Shown: positions 37,902-46,800 of the stretch, piece after piece
Layout: each line of letters opens with the position of its first letter
How positions within the stretch are numbered: the stretch's first letter is position 1
Assembly (NCBI RefSeq): GCF_001610895.1
Contig: NZ_CP011273.1
Span: 3,224,001 to 3,288,000, forward strand
Origin: Planctomyces sp. SH-PL62
Lineage (GTDB): Bacteria; Planctomycetota; Planctomycetia; Isosphaerales; Isosphaeraceae
Length of the DNA: 64,000 bases
Direction of reading: 5' to 3'
Position numbers and translations under genes: made by a program
The notes under the pieces: model-generated
The model's database searches: none
Told to the model about the DNA's origin: nothing
What the model saw: the letters and a program-made list of their open reading frames with translations, nothing else

Positions 37902-38254
37902 AGACGCCCTCGCACTCGGAGGAAGTGATCTACGGAAGCTCAACCAATGGGAAGATAGGACACGAATTAGCGGAGCGTGGACCATTCGGAGTCGCCCGGC
38001 CGCGGATTTCCGAAGTTCCCACGCATCGGGTCGGCTCGGGCCTGCGCTGCGTGCGACTCCCGGCCCGGGGCGGGCTCGTGTCAAATTCCTGCGAGGCCGG
38101 TCGCCAGCGAAGCTCGAATCCCCCGATCGTCTTGCATCGCGTGCCTCCCGGCCCGAAAATCTCAGGATGACCGCCGCCCGGCTGCCGGAAGGACGATCCG
38201 GGCGCGCGGCTTCCTTGATCAACCGACCGCGTCGTCCCAGGTGACATCATCTCC
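37902..38254. promoter_or_regulatory. divergent intergenic region, beta-helix/lactonase
   Basis: 353 nt between diverging genes. No promoter hexamers, terminator or small gene could be supported. Frames across it continue from the neighbouring genes by chance. Confidence 0.3.
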
Positions 38255-39520
38255 ATGACTTCATCCGACCGTTCCCGCCGTACGTTCCTGAAAGGCTCCC
38301 TGGCGCTGGCCGGGACGGCGCCGCTCCTGGCCGGGTCGCTCCGCGCGGGGGAGGGCGGGGGGGACCTGCTCGCCTACGTCGGGACGTTCAGCTCGCCGCT
38401 CCAGGACGTCCTGCCGACGCAGGTGGACCTCCCCCCCGGCAACGGCCGGGGCATCCACGTCTTCCGGGTGGATCGGGCCACCGGGGCGATGACGGCCGTC
38501 GGCGTGCAGGAGATGGGGACCAGCCCGAGCTGCCTGGCGCTGAACGCCGCCGGCGATCGGCTGTACTCCGCGAACGAGACCGATCGCCAGGGCGACGACA
38601 AGCAAGGGACCGTCGCCGCCTTCGCCGTCGATCGGGCCGACGGCTCGCTGAAGCCGCTCGGAAGCGTCCGATCCGGCGGCGCTGGGCCGACTTATGTGAG
38701 CATCCATCCGTCGGGGCGGTTCCTGCTGGTCGCGAACTACTTCGGCGGCTCCGTAGCGGTGCTGCCGATCCGCAAGGACGGCCGCCTGGGCGAGCCGGTG
38801 GACGTGAAGGTCGACGCGGGCGAGATCGGCCCTCGCAAGGCGACGAACGCCCCGCCGGGCTCCTTCGCGATCAGCGGGCACGACCGGACCCACGCGCACA
38901 TGATCCAGGCCGACCCCTCGGGCCGGTTCGTGATCCACGTCGACCTGGGCCTGGACCGGATCTTCGTCTGGAAGTTCGACGAGAAGACCGGGACGCTGAC
39001 CCCGAACGAGCCCCACGCGGTCGCGCTGCCGCCGGGCGACGGACCCCGGCATTTCCACTTCCACCCCAACGGGCGCTGGTTCTACTCCATCCAGGAGGAA
39101 GGCTCGACGATCGTCCTGTTCGACTACGACGCCGAGAACGGCCGGCTGGCGCCGCGGCAGACGATCTCGACGTTGCCCCCGGGATTCGCCGGCAGCAACT
39201 TCACCTCCGAGATCCTGGTCTCGGCCGACGGCCGGTTCGTCTACGCCGGCAACCGCCTGCACGACAGCATCGCCATCTTCGCGGTGGGGGCCGACGGCGC
39301 CCTGACGTACGTCGGCGAGGAGTGGACCCGGGGCGACTACCCCCGCAGCTTCTCCTTCGACCCCACCGGCCGATTCCTCTACTGCTGCAACCAGCGCGGC
39401 GACAATATCGCCGTCTTCCGCGTCGATCCGCAGACCGGCGGCCTGGCGTTCACCGGCCATTACGTCCCGGTCGGCAACCCGTCGCACGTCGTCTTCCTGG
39501 ATCTGGCCGAGGTCCGGTAA
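38255..39520 (+). CDS. TAT-exported lactonase, 6-phosphogluconolactonase-like seven-bladed propeller
   Basis: 421 residues; the ATG has an AGGTGA site about 9 nt upstream. A twin-arginine signal (SRRTFLKGSLALAG) leads to a beta-propeller of the Pgl/YbhE lactonase family (PF10282). Repeated propeller strands are seen in GIHVFRVDRATGAMTAV, TYVSIHPSGRFLLVANY, HMIQADPSGRFVIHVDLGLDRIFVW and PRSFSFDPTGRFLYCCNQRGDN. The cytoplasmic members hydrolyse 6-phosphogluconolactone; this exported one probably acts on another sugar lactone. It is followed 25 nt later by a small zinc-ribbon gene. Confidence 0.88.
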   Translation: MTSSDRSRRTFLKGSLALAGTAPLLAGSLRAGEGGGDLLAYVGTFSSPLQDVLPTQVDLPPGNGRGIHVFRVDRATGAMTAVGVQEMGTSPSCLALNAAGDRLYSANETDRQGDDKQGTVAAFAVDRADGSLKPLGSVRSGGAGPTYVSIHPSGRFLLVANYFGGSVAVLPIRKDGRLGEPVDVKVDAGEIGPRKATNAPPGSFAISGHDRTHAHMIQADPSGRFVIHVDLGLDRIFVWKFDEKTGTLTPNEPHAVALPPGDGPRHFHFHPNGRWFYSIQEEGSTIVLFDYDAENGRLAPRQTISTLPPGFAGSNFTSEILVSADGRFVYAGNRLHDSIAIFAVGADGALTYVGEEWTRGDYPRSFSFDPTGRFLYCCNQRGDNIAVFRVDPQTGGLAFTGHYVPVGNPSHVVFLDLAEVR

Positions 39521-39545
39521 ACCCTCCGAGACGACTGGAGGAGCG

Positions 39546-40064
39546 ATGGAGACCGCCCGCTGCCCTTCGTGCCGAAGCGAGTCCGTCCTGACCGTCGACG
39601 TCCTGACCGGCGAGGGGGATGGCTCGCTCATCCTCCGGCCGCGTCACTGCCGGGCGATGGGCTCCGGCGTCGGGATCCGGTCGCCGTTCTCCACCTGCGT
39701 CTCGTGCGGCTTCGTCTGGACGGCGATCGACCCGGCGGCGCTCCGGGACTTCATCCAGAGGAGCGGGGAGGAGATCGCCCGGCAGCAGCTCGACGAGTTC
39801 GACCGGGGGCCGTTCCGCGACCTGCCGGACACGGACCTCGCGCGCGAAATCGGCGCGGCGATCGCGGACGTCGACGCCCGATACCGTGAGCGCCCGTCGG
39901 CCGCGATCCGCCGCTATCGCGAGCTTCGGGGCGTGACCTGGGACCAGGCCCACCACGACACCCGGAACTGGCGCCGCCTCACCCGCGAGGAGAAGCTGGA
40001 ACTCTTCGGTTGGTCCCCGAAAAAAAAGACCGTCGCAGACGACTTCGACTCCCCGTTCCCTTGA
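39546..40064 (+). CDS. zinc-ribbon protein of unknown function
   Basis: 172 residues with a GGAGGA ribosome binding site. The N-terminal 55 residues contain two Cys pairs, CPSC (residue 6) and CVSCG (near 51), as in a zinc ribbon. The middle is helical and acidic. The C-terminal part (IRRYRELRGVTWDQAHHDTRNW) resembles the short helix-turn segment of ribosomal L7/L12-like or bacteriophage-Mu-like small domains, a weak likeness only. Located 25 nt after the lactonase on the same strand and ending close to the convergent transporter gene. Function unknown. Confidence 0.72.
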   Translation: METARCPSCRSESVLTVDVLTGEGDGSLILRPRHCRAMGSGVGIRSPFSTCVSCGFVWTAIDPAALRDFIQRSGEEIARQQLDEFDRGPFRDLPDTDLAREIGAAIADVDARYRERPSAAIRRYRELRGVTWDQAHHDTRNWRRLTREEKLELFGWSPKKKTVADDFDSPFP

Positions 40065-40092
40065 AATCGAAGCCGACTGAAGCCGGCGGTCC

Positions 40093-41571
40093 TCACCCCG
40101 CGACGAGGCTCCGCGCCAGGTCGAAGGCGCTGTAGCCGGCGACGATCACGATGGCGATGAAGGCGATCCAGGTGAAGGTGTCGCTCAGGCGCGAGGGGCC
40201 GACGCGGGGGTCGTCGTCGCGATGCCGGAGGTAGATGGTCGCGCCGGCGATCAGCGGGAGCATCATCCCCTGGGCCACGCCCCCCGCCTTGACCAGCCCC
40301 AGGGGCTCGCGGACGGCGTAGTAGAGGGCCAGGGCCAGGGCGGGATAGACGATGCAGAAGGCCTTGACCGCGCGCTCGCGGCCGGCGTCGCCCTCGGGCC
40401 GCCAGATCCCGGTGAGGTTCAGGAAGTCGACGGTCAGGCGGCTGTTGGCGGCCGTGGAGACGTACAGGGTCTTGAAGAGGACGGCCCAGGCGCCCAGCAG
40501 GAAGGCGATCCGCACGCCCCCCCGCAGCGGGGCCAGCGGCGTCCCTTCCAGCGGCCCCAGGTACATCCGCGCGAGGGTCGGGATCATCTCGGGGCCCTTG
40601 GGGTCGAGCCCCTGCGGGTGGAGGACCGCCGCGCCTAGCAGATAGAAGGCGATCGTCGCGATCGTGAAGACGATCATGCTCACCCAGGCGTCGAGCTGCA
40701 TGACCCGCGTCCAGCCCCGGGCGCGGTCGACCCATCGGGAGTCGTCGCCGGCGGGCTTCGGGCCGACGAACCGGGCGTAGCCCTTCTCGATGCACCAGTA
40801 AGGGTAGGCCACCAACTCGGCCGCGCCCACGCCGGTGATCCCGAACGCCGAGAAGGCCAGGCCCACGGCCGTGGCCGGCAGGGCGAACGTGAACCCTGAG
40901 GCCAGGTCCGGCATGCTGATGCGGAACGTCGTCCATTGCAGGACGACCACGCTGGCGACCGTGAAGAGAGTCACCGCGCCGACCAGGATCGTCGTGATCC
41001 GTTCGATCCGTCGATAGCCGCCGGAGAGGAGCAGGACCGTCGCCGCGATCGTCGTCAGGCCCGCCCAGATGTACTCCTCGCGGGTGTGCAGGAACGCACC
41101 CCACGACGGCGAGACCTTGGCCACCGCGTCGGCCATGGCCTCGGATGCGGCGGGGAAGGCCATGTGCGCCGCCTGGCCGACGGTCCCCTCCATCGCGGCG
41201 ATCTGCGCCTGGGTCGCCAGCATCATGATCAGCCAGAGCCAGCAGACCCACGAGGCCCCCGCGCGCGGGCCGGGGAGGGTGTCGAAGGCCGCGAGCGTCG
41301 TCTTGCCGTGGACGATCGCGTATCGCCCCAGCTCGATCTGGACGAACACCTTGACCACGCAGCTCGCCAGGATCAGCCAGAGGAGCGTGAATCCGGCCTT
41401 CGCCCCCAGGCCCGTCGTGTTGATCAGCTCGCCCGTGCCGACGATCGCCGCGGCCAGGATCAACCCGGGGCCGATCCGCCCCAGCGCCTTGACCAGCGTG
41501 CGCGGCGGCTCCTCCACCGCGTCGGCCGGCGTGGCGTAGAGGTCGTGCTCCTCATGCTCCTGCTCGCTCAT
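40093..41571 (-). CDS. NRAMP-related transporter lacking the canonical metal motif
   Basis: 492 residues from ATG 41571 after GGAGTGG. About eleven to twelve membrane helices and overall spacing match the NRAMP/Mnt family. The first helix, normally holding DPGN, reads AAAIVGTGELINTTGLGAKAG, and the sixth, normally MxH, reads TGVGAAELVAYPYW. Thus the residues that bind manganese or iron in MntH are replaced by acidic or polar ones (Glu in both). This fits NRAMP-related clades whose ligands differ from Mn/Fe. Divalent-metal transport is therefore not assured. It converges on the zinc-ribbon gene with 28 nt between stops. Confidence 0.8.
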   Translation of the reverse strand: MSEQEHEEHDLYATPADAVEEPPRTLVKALGRIGPGLILAAAIVGTGELINTTGLGAKAGFTLLWLILASCVVKVFVQIELGRYAIVHGKTTLAAFDTLPGPRAGASWVCWLWLIMMLATQAQIAAMEGTVGQAAHMAFPAASEAMADAVAKVSPSWGAFLHTREEYIWAGLTTIAATVLLLSGGYRRIERITTILVGAVTLFTVASVVVLQWTTFRISMPDLASGFTFALPATAVGLAFSAFGITGVGAAELVAYPYWCIEKGYARFVGPKPAGDDSRWVDRARGWTRVMQLDAWVSMIVFTIATIAFYLLGAAVLHPQGLDPKGPEMIPTLARMYLGPLEGTPLAPLRGGVRIAFLLGAWAVLFKTLYVSTAANSRLTVDFLNLTGIWRPEGDAGRERAVKAFCIVYPALALALYYAVREPLGLVKAGGVAQGMMLPLIAGATIYLRHRDDDPRVGPSRLSDTFTWIAFIAIVIVAGYSAFDLARSLVAG

Positions 41572-41823
41572 CGATCCACTCCGCGACCCGACGTTTCGGC
41601 GACCCTCGGCCTGTGACGAGGCGAGCCATCGTACGCGGCCCGGAGGCCCGACGCCATCGACTTGTACCAGCCGTCCGATGCGAGCCGGCGGCCGTCCGGC
41701 GTGGCGTTCGGGCAACAAGCGTCGATTCGCGGCGACCGGACCGCAAGACCGGGCCTAGCGTTGATTGGGGCCGGCGGGCGACGCGGCCAGGGCCAGACAC
41801 AACCCGGAGGCGCAGCGAGAACC

Positions 41824-43020
41824 ATGATCGTCGCAAAGGATTCGCCGACGAGCGAGGCCGCCCGCGGGCCGCGCCTGAGGATCGACGCCGTCGCATCCTC
41901 GGCGGCCACCTCGGCCCTGACTCACATCTTGATGTCCAGCCCCCTCGACGCGGGAGAGGCGAGTTCGGCCCCGCCCGGCGTCGAGCCGGACCGATCCGCC
42001 ACGGCCGCCGGCGGAAATCGGCTCCGGCCGTTCCAGCGGATCGGCGCCTATCGGCTGCTCGTGCGGCTGGGACGGGGGGCGCAGGGCGAGGTCTGGAAGG
42101 CCGTCCGGAGCGAAGGTCGCGACCGCGTGGTCGCGCTGAAGATCCTCAACCCCGGGCTCTCGATCCACCCCCGACGGCTCGCGCAGTTCCGCCGCGAGGC
42201 CGAGCGCGGGGCCCGGCTCGACGGTCCGTCGCTGCTCCAGGTGATCGACGCCGGCGAGGTCGACGGCTGCTTCTACATGGCGATGCCGTTCGTCGAGGCC
42301 GCGACCCTCCAGGACGTGATCCACGAGCGCCGGGTCCGTCGCGGCGGCGATCCCGCCGACCTGGTCCACCCCCTCGTCGAGCTGGACGACGCCCGGTACT
42401 ACGTGGAGATCGCCCGGACGCTGGTCAAGGCCGCGCGGGCGCTCGAACTCGTCCACCGCCATCGCGTGGTCCACCGCGACGTCAAGCCGGCCAACATCCT
42501 GCTGGAGCGTCGGCGGCCGTTCGGCGTCTATCTCTGCGACCTGGGCCTCGGCCGCGACCTCGACTGGGCCACCAGCGAGCAGATGCGCGACGGCGCCGGG
42601 ACCCCCATGTACATGTCTCCGGAGCGGCTCCTGAAGGCCCCGGCCGACGAGATCCTCTCCGACGTCTACTCGATGGGCGTGACCCTGTTCGAGGCCCTGA
42701 CCCTGGGCCGCCTGTACGAGCCGGTCCGGAACGTCCCGCTCCCCGCGCTCGCCTCCGTTCTCGCGGCGGCCCGGCCCCGGGCGCCCCGGTCGGTGGACCC
42801 CAACCTCCCCGCCAGCTTCGAGCCCGTCCTCCTCCGCGCCACCGCCCGGGATCCCAGGGCCCGCTACCGCTCGGCCGGCGACTTCGCGGACGCCCTCGAA
42901 TCCGCGACCCCCCAGGCGAGCCGCGATCCCGCCATCGAACCCGCGCCTGGGCCGCGTCGGCCCCACTACCTGTCCCGACCGAACGCCTGGCAGCCCGACG
43001 CTCGCGCGGAGATCGGGTAG
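41824..43020 (+). CDS. Ser/Thr protein kinase (Hanks type)
   Basis: 398 residues from ATG 41824; earlier in-frame starts have noise-like sequence. After about 70 low-complexity residues the kinase domain begins at IGAYRLLVRLGRGAQGEVW (glycine-rich loop) with VALKIL (ATP lysine), HRDVKPANIL (catalytic loop), CDLGLGRDLD (DLG in place of DFG), GTPMYMSPERLL, and SDVYSMGVTLFEALTLGRLYE. All catalytic residues are present. No transmembrane helix or C-terminal sensor domain is visible, so it is probably cytoplasmic. An alpha/beta hydrolase gene follows 46 nt later on the same strand. Substrates unknown. Confidence 0.9.
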   Translation: MIVAKDSPTSEAARGPRLRIDAVASSAATSALTHILMSSPLDAGEASSAPPGVEPDRSATAAGGNRLRPFQRIGAYRLLVRLGRGAQGEVWKAVRSEGRDRVVALKILNPGLSIHPRRLAQFRREAERGARLDGPSLLQVIDAGEVDGCFYMAMPFVEAATLQDVIHERRVRRGGDPADLVHPLVELDDARYYVEIARTLVKAARALELVHRHRVVHRDVKPANILLERRRPFGVYLCDLGLGRDLDWATSEQMRDGAGTPMYMSPERLLKAPADEILSDVYSMGVTLFEALTLGRLYEPVRNVPLPALASVLAAARPRAPRSVDPNLPASFEPVLLRATARDPRARYRSAGDFADALESATPQASRDPAIEPAPGPRRPHYLSRPNAWQPDARAEIG

Positions 43021-43066
43021 ACTGGGGCGTAGCCCTTGATTCGCCGAACGCCGCCCGAGGACGACG

Positions 43067-43813
43067 ATGGAACCCGCCGAGCCCGCCGCCTGCCTCGCCA
43101 TCCACGGCCTGGGGGGCGGGCCTTATGAGCTGCAACCGCTGATCGACGCCGTTCGCGCGACGGGCCGCCGCGTCGAGGCCCCCGCGCTCCCCGGGCACGA
43201 GGGGCCGGGGCCCGTCATGCCCGCCTCGTCCTGGACCGACTGGACCCGGGCCGCGGAGGCGTGGTACGACGAGTCGGCCGCGCGGCGAGGGCCGACGAGC
43301 GTCGTCGGGTTCTCGACGGGCGCCCTGGTCGCGCTCCACCTGGCGAGCCGGCGGCCGGTCGACCGCCTGGTCTTGATCGCCCCGTTCTTCGCGATCCGGT
43401 ATACCCGGCTGCTCCCGTTCCGGCCGTCTCGGCTGCTCCGGATCTGCGCGAAGCTCCGGCCCGACGTCCCCCGGCGCGGCCCCGCCGTGCGCGATCCCGA
43501 GGCGCGGCGTCAGGTCGCGGCGCTCGACCGTTTCCGGACCTTCAGCCTCGCCGCGGCCGTCTCCGCTTTGGACCTGATCGAAATCGTCGAGCCCCTCCTG
43601 CCGGCGATCGACGCCCCGACCCTGATCCTCCAGGGGAGCCTCGACTCCGTCGTCGAGCCCTGCCGCGCGGCCCGGCTTCGCGAACGCCTCGGCTCGCGCC
43701 GCAAGCGGTTGGTCATGCTGCCGAGCAGCGACCACCTCGCGGCCTTCGACCGCGACCGCGAGCGGCTGATCGCCCAGACGCTCGCGTTCCTGGATGAAGA
43801 CGTGAGCGAATGA
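43067..43813 (+). CDS. alpha/beta hydrolase, carboxylesterase/monoacylglycerol-lipase-like
   Basis: 248 residues, GAGGACGACG before the ATG. The fold and catalytic triad are visible: oxyanion loop HGLGGGPYE (about residue 13), nucleophile elbow GFSTG (Ser near 82), Asp in ILQGSLDSVVEP and His in PSSDHLAAFDRD. The length and LPGHEGPG segment resemble the bacterial carboxylesterase/monoacylglycerol lipase group (Est30-like). Cytoplasmic, no signal peptide. It follows the kinase gene and converges with a membrane-protein gene, leaving only 10 nt between stops. Confidence 0.85.
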   Translation: MEPAEPAACLAIHGLGGGPYELQPLIDAVRATGRRVEAPALPGHEGPGPVMPASSWTDWTRAAEAWYDESAARRGPTSVVGFSTGALVALHLASRRPVDRLVLIAPFFAIRYTRLLPFRPSRLLRICAKLRPDVPRRGPAVRDPEARRQVAALDRFRTFSLAAAVSALDLIEIVEPLLPAIDAPTLILQGSLDSVVEPCRAARLRERLGSRRKRLVMLPSSDHLAAFDRDRERLIAQTLAFLDEDVSE

Positions 43814-43823
43814 GTGGGCCGCC

Positions 43824-45392
43824 TCAGGGCCGGTTCGGGCCGTTCACCGTGGCGTCGGGACCGAACCGGATGTGGAGCCCGGCGTGGCCGGCGAAGCGGT
43901 CGCCGTAGATCGCGCGAACGATCGCCCAGTCCGCCAGGATCGCCAGGGCCGACGCGAGCACTCCCGCCGCGATCAGCCTCCCCCAGCGCACCGGGCGTTC
44001 GCGGGGCGTCGGGACCTCATACGCACCGGCCGATTCGTCGCGCGAAGGGGACGCCAGCAGCAGGATCAGCGCGCAGACCACGGCGTTCGCATACACCACC
44101 CCTTCCGTGATCAGGCGTTGGTCCGTGAACTTGACCACCGCCTTCCCGAAATTGCCGACGACGACGATCGCCAGCAGCATCAGGTACAGCGCCTGGCCAC
44201 GCCCGAGCGCGCCCTCCGGGACCACGGCGAGGGGCCGCCGGTCGTGGCGGATCATGAGCGCGAACAGGGCCGCCGTCGCGATGGCGAACCCCAGGTCGAA
44301 CCAGACCTGGGCCGAGAGCCCGTACATGACCGCCGGAACCGCCTGGAAGTCGACCCAGTGGCCGACCCCCTTGCGGAAGTTCACCAGCGGGATCGCCAGC
44401 AGGGTGAAGCCGATCGCCAGCCGCTCCGGCCAGCGCCGCGACGGCGCGACGGCCTCGTGGTCGACCCTGCCGACCCGCTTCGCCAACCCCGCCACGGCCA
44501 GCGCAAGGCCCAGGCCGTTGATCAGCCCGGTGGTCTGTTCGAGGACGCTGTGCCAGTTCGTCTCGTAGCCGCTGGTCACCGCGACCAGCTTGATCATCGA
44601 GGCCCCCGCGAAGCTGATCCCGCCCACGACCCCCGTCACGACGGCGGCCCGCGCCACCTGCGGCAAGCCGTTGCGCAGGCAGTAGGTCAGCATCCCCACG
44701 ACCATCCCCAGGCAACCGGCCCAGTTGTCCCCGCGAGGGGGCGTCATCCGAAGTCCCAGCACCGGCACGAGCACCAGGAACCCGATCCACCATCCGATCG
44801 TCATGTGCAGGATGAGTGACGCGGCCCGGTCGACCCGCCGTCGGACCCCGGCGTAGATCAGGGCCGCTGCCAGCGCCGCCGCCACCCCCAGCCAGTCGGA
44901 ATCGTACCAGTCGAGGCTGTATCCCAGGTCTCGCAGCCACGGCTCCAGCAGCCGTCCCTGAACCTGCCAGGCCGCGAACACGGCCGCGATCGGCGGGAGC
45001 AGCTCGACCAGGCGTTCGCGATCCGCCTCGGCGGGGAGCGCCGTCCCCGCGCCGCCGGGCGCCGCCCAGAGGAATCCGATCGTGAACAGGGCGGCGAATC
45101 CGTAAAGCACCGATTCGGAGTGCCCCGAATGGGTGTAGCCGATGACGTGCATGTACGAGATGCTGCCGCCGAACGACCATCCCAGCGCCCCGAACAGGGC
45201 GAAGAACGGCAGCCGGCCGTACCAGTCGCGACGCCCCGAGAGGAGCACGGCGGCCATCGCCGCCAGGGCCCCCGGGATGAGGGCCCCGTACTCGTGCCCG
45301 AAGTTCCCCCTCACGCCCCAGCCCACCGAGAGCGAGAGCGCCGTCAACAGGTAGAACGCCACGCCGGCCCGGAGCTTCACGTCAGGCATCAT
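43824..45392 (-). CDS. polytopic membrane protein of unknown function
   Basis: 522 residues; ATG 45392 is preceded by GAGGCGGG. I do not recognise a named transporter family. About thirteen hydrophobic segments can be counted, for example VAFYLLTALSLSVGWGV, LPFFALFGALGWSFGG, LILHMTIGWWIGFLVLV and ALYLMLLAIVVVG. Charged or polar residues are embedded in several of them: RGNFGHEYGALIPG, SYMHVIGYTHSGHSES and RKGVGHWVDF. The conserved-looking His and Glu in loops after helix 1 and helix 4 could be functional. It resembles uncharacterised planctomycete integral membrane proteins; no neighbour gives a strong hint. Confidence 0.75.
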   Translation of the reverse strand: MMPDVKLRAGVAFYLLTALSLSVGWGVRGNFGHEYGALIPGALAAMAAVLLSGRRDWYGRLPFFALFGALGWSFGGSISYMHVIGYTHSGHSESVLYGFAALFTIGFLWAAPGGAGTALPAEADRERLVELLPPIAAVFAAWQVQGRLLEPWLRDLGYSLDWYDSDWLGVAAALAAALIYAGVRRRVDRAASLILHMTIGWWIGFLVLVPVLGLRMTPPRGDNWAGCLGMVVGMLTYCLRNGLPQVARAAVVTGVVGGISFAGASMIKLVAVTSGYETNWHSVLEQTTGLINGLGLALAVAGLAKRVGRVDHEAVAPSRRWPERLAIGFTLLAIPLVNFRKGVGHWVDFQAVPAVMYGLSAQVWFDLGFAIATAALFALMIRHDRRPLAVVPEGALGRGQALYLMLLAIVVVGNFGKAVVKFTDQRLITEGVVYANAVVCALILLLASPSRDESAGAYEVPTPRERPVRWGRLIAAGVLASALAILADWAIVRAIYGDRFAGHAGLHIRFGPDATVNGPNRP

Positions 45393-45535
45393 CGCCCCCC
45401 CGCCTGGAGTCGAGAACTCGATCCCCCCGCGTCGGAGGGCGATCCAGACTATGACGGCGAGGAGACATGTTCAAGAATCGCCAGGATTTCCCGGCCATGT
45501 TGCCGCCGACGGTCCGCTTCAGGTAGTCTGTTCGT

Positions 45536-46090
45536 ATGAACATCCTGCCCAGAAGTTTTTACGATAGGCTAGCGAAGGACGTGGCCCCGGAACTCCTGGG
45601 GATGAACCTGATCAGGACACTCGACGGGGTCCCTCGGATCGGTCGGATCGTCGAGGTCGAGGCGTATCTCGGCCCTCCCGACCTGGCGGCGCATTCGACG
45701 AAGGGGCTGACCCGACGGACGAAGGTCATGTACGGCCCGCCCGGTTACGCGTACGTCTACCTGATCTACGGGATGTACCACTGCCTCAACGCGGTGACCG
45801 GGCCGGGGGAGCATTCGTCGGCGGTGCTGATCCGGGCGTTGGAGCCGATTTCAGGCGTCGAGTCCGCGACCAACGGCCCCGGGAAGTTGTGCCGGGCCCT
45901 CGGGATCGACCTGAGCCTGTACGGGCATGATTTAACGGAGGGAGAATTGGTGATCGCGCGACCCGAAGGGCCGCGCGAGGCTTTCACCATCGCGACGAGC
46001 CCTCGGATCGGGGTCGATTACGCCAAGGAGTGGGCGCTGGAACCCCTCCGCTTCACGATCGCGGGCAATCCGTTTCTCTCTCGCCGTTGA
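45536..46090 (+). CDS. DNA-3-methyladenine glycosylase (AAG/MPG family)
   Basis: 184 residues, slightly short of the usual about 190-200. It excises alkylated purines in base-excision repair. Diagnostic segments are LLGMNLIR, GRIVEVEAYLGPPDLAAHS (catalytic Glu), RTKVMYGPPGYAYVYLIYGMYHCLNAVT (with the intercalating Tyr region), NGPGKLCRALGI and RIGVDYAKEWALEPLRF. The sequence ends NPFLSRR without extra domains. Probably a single-gene transcript. Confidence 0.94.
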   Translation: MNILPRSFYDRLAKDVAPELLGMNLIRTLDGVPRIGRIVEVEAYLGPPDLAAHSTKGLTRRTKVMYGPPGYAYVYLIYGMYHCLNAVTGPGEHSSAVLIRALEPISGVESATNGPGKLCRALGIDLSLYGHDLTEGELVIARPEGPREAFTIATSPRIGVDYAKEWALEPLRFTIAGNPFLSRR

Positions 46091-46181
46091 CTCCGGTTCG
46101 GGGCTCGAGGTCGGGTCGAATGATCGAACGACCTTCGCGGTCGGCCAGCCCTTGAACCTCGAAATCGGTCGCCGACGGCGA

Positions 46182-46703
46182 TCAGAGACAGGGCTGGGCG
46201 TCGGATCGGTTCGAGCCCGAGGACGAGGACGGGCCGAACGAGCGGACGTTCCTCGGGGGGAGCGGGGTCGGGGGCCCCTGGTCTCCCTGGTCGGAAGCTG
46301 GTCGATGTAGCGCGTCGCGACCGTCGAGGACGTGACGGATGATCTCACTGGGGTCGACGGGCTTGATGAGATGGGCGTCGAAGCCCGCCTCTCGCGACTT
46401 CCGCACGTCCTCGGGCTGGCCGTAAGCCGTTTGCGCCAAAAGGATCGGCGGATCGTCCAGGGCCGATCGGATCGCTCGGACGACCTCGTATCCCGACATC
46501 CCCGGCAGGCCGATGTCGATGAAGACGACGTCATGGGGTTTCTGGGTCGCCAGTCGAAGGCCCTCCCATCCGTCATGGGCGACCTCCACGCGACATCCGT
46601 AATATTGCAAGAGACTGGCCTGAGACAGCGCCAGGTCTTCGTTGTCATCAATAATAAGGACGCAGCGACCGGGCGGCACCCGATCCGTGGATCTGGAATT
46701 CAT
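46182..46703 (-). CDS. stand-alone receiver-domain response regulator
   Basis: 173 residues from ATG 46703, which has AGGAGGGGAG upstream. Only a CheY-like receiver is present: acidic pair in LIIDDNEDLA, phosphoacceptor Asp in VVFIDIGLPGMSGYEVV, Thr in LLAQTAYGQ and Lys in HLIKPVDPSEI. After residue 130 comes a Pro/Ser-rich tail without a DNA-binding domain. This type usually relays phosphate or modulates a hybrid kinase, which is not encoded nearby. It lies 97 nt downstream, on the same strand, of nothing obviously related; the TPR gene upstream ends at 46801. Confidence 0.88.
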   Translation of the reverse strand: MNSRSTDRVPPGRCVLIIDDNEDLALSQASLLQYYGCRVEVAHDGWEGLRLATQKPHDVVFIDIGLPGMSGYEVVRAIRSALDDPPILLAQTAYGQPEDVRKSREAGFDAHLIKPVDPSEIIRHVLDGRDALHRPASDQGDQGPPTPLPPRNVRSFGPSSSSGSNRSDAQPCL

Positions 46704-46800
46704 CGCACTCCCCTCCTGGCATTTGGCTATCGCAATCGCCATGCCGATACCGGAGTTTGTACGATCCCAGATGCTCGGCTGCCCGAAGTCTTTGCAAATT

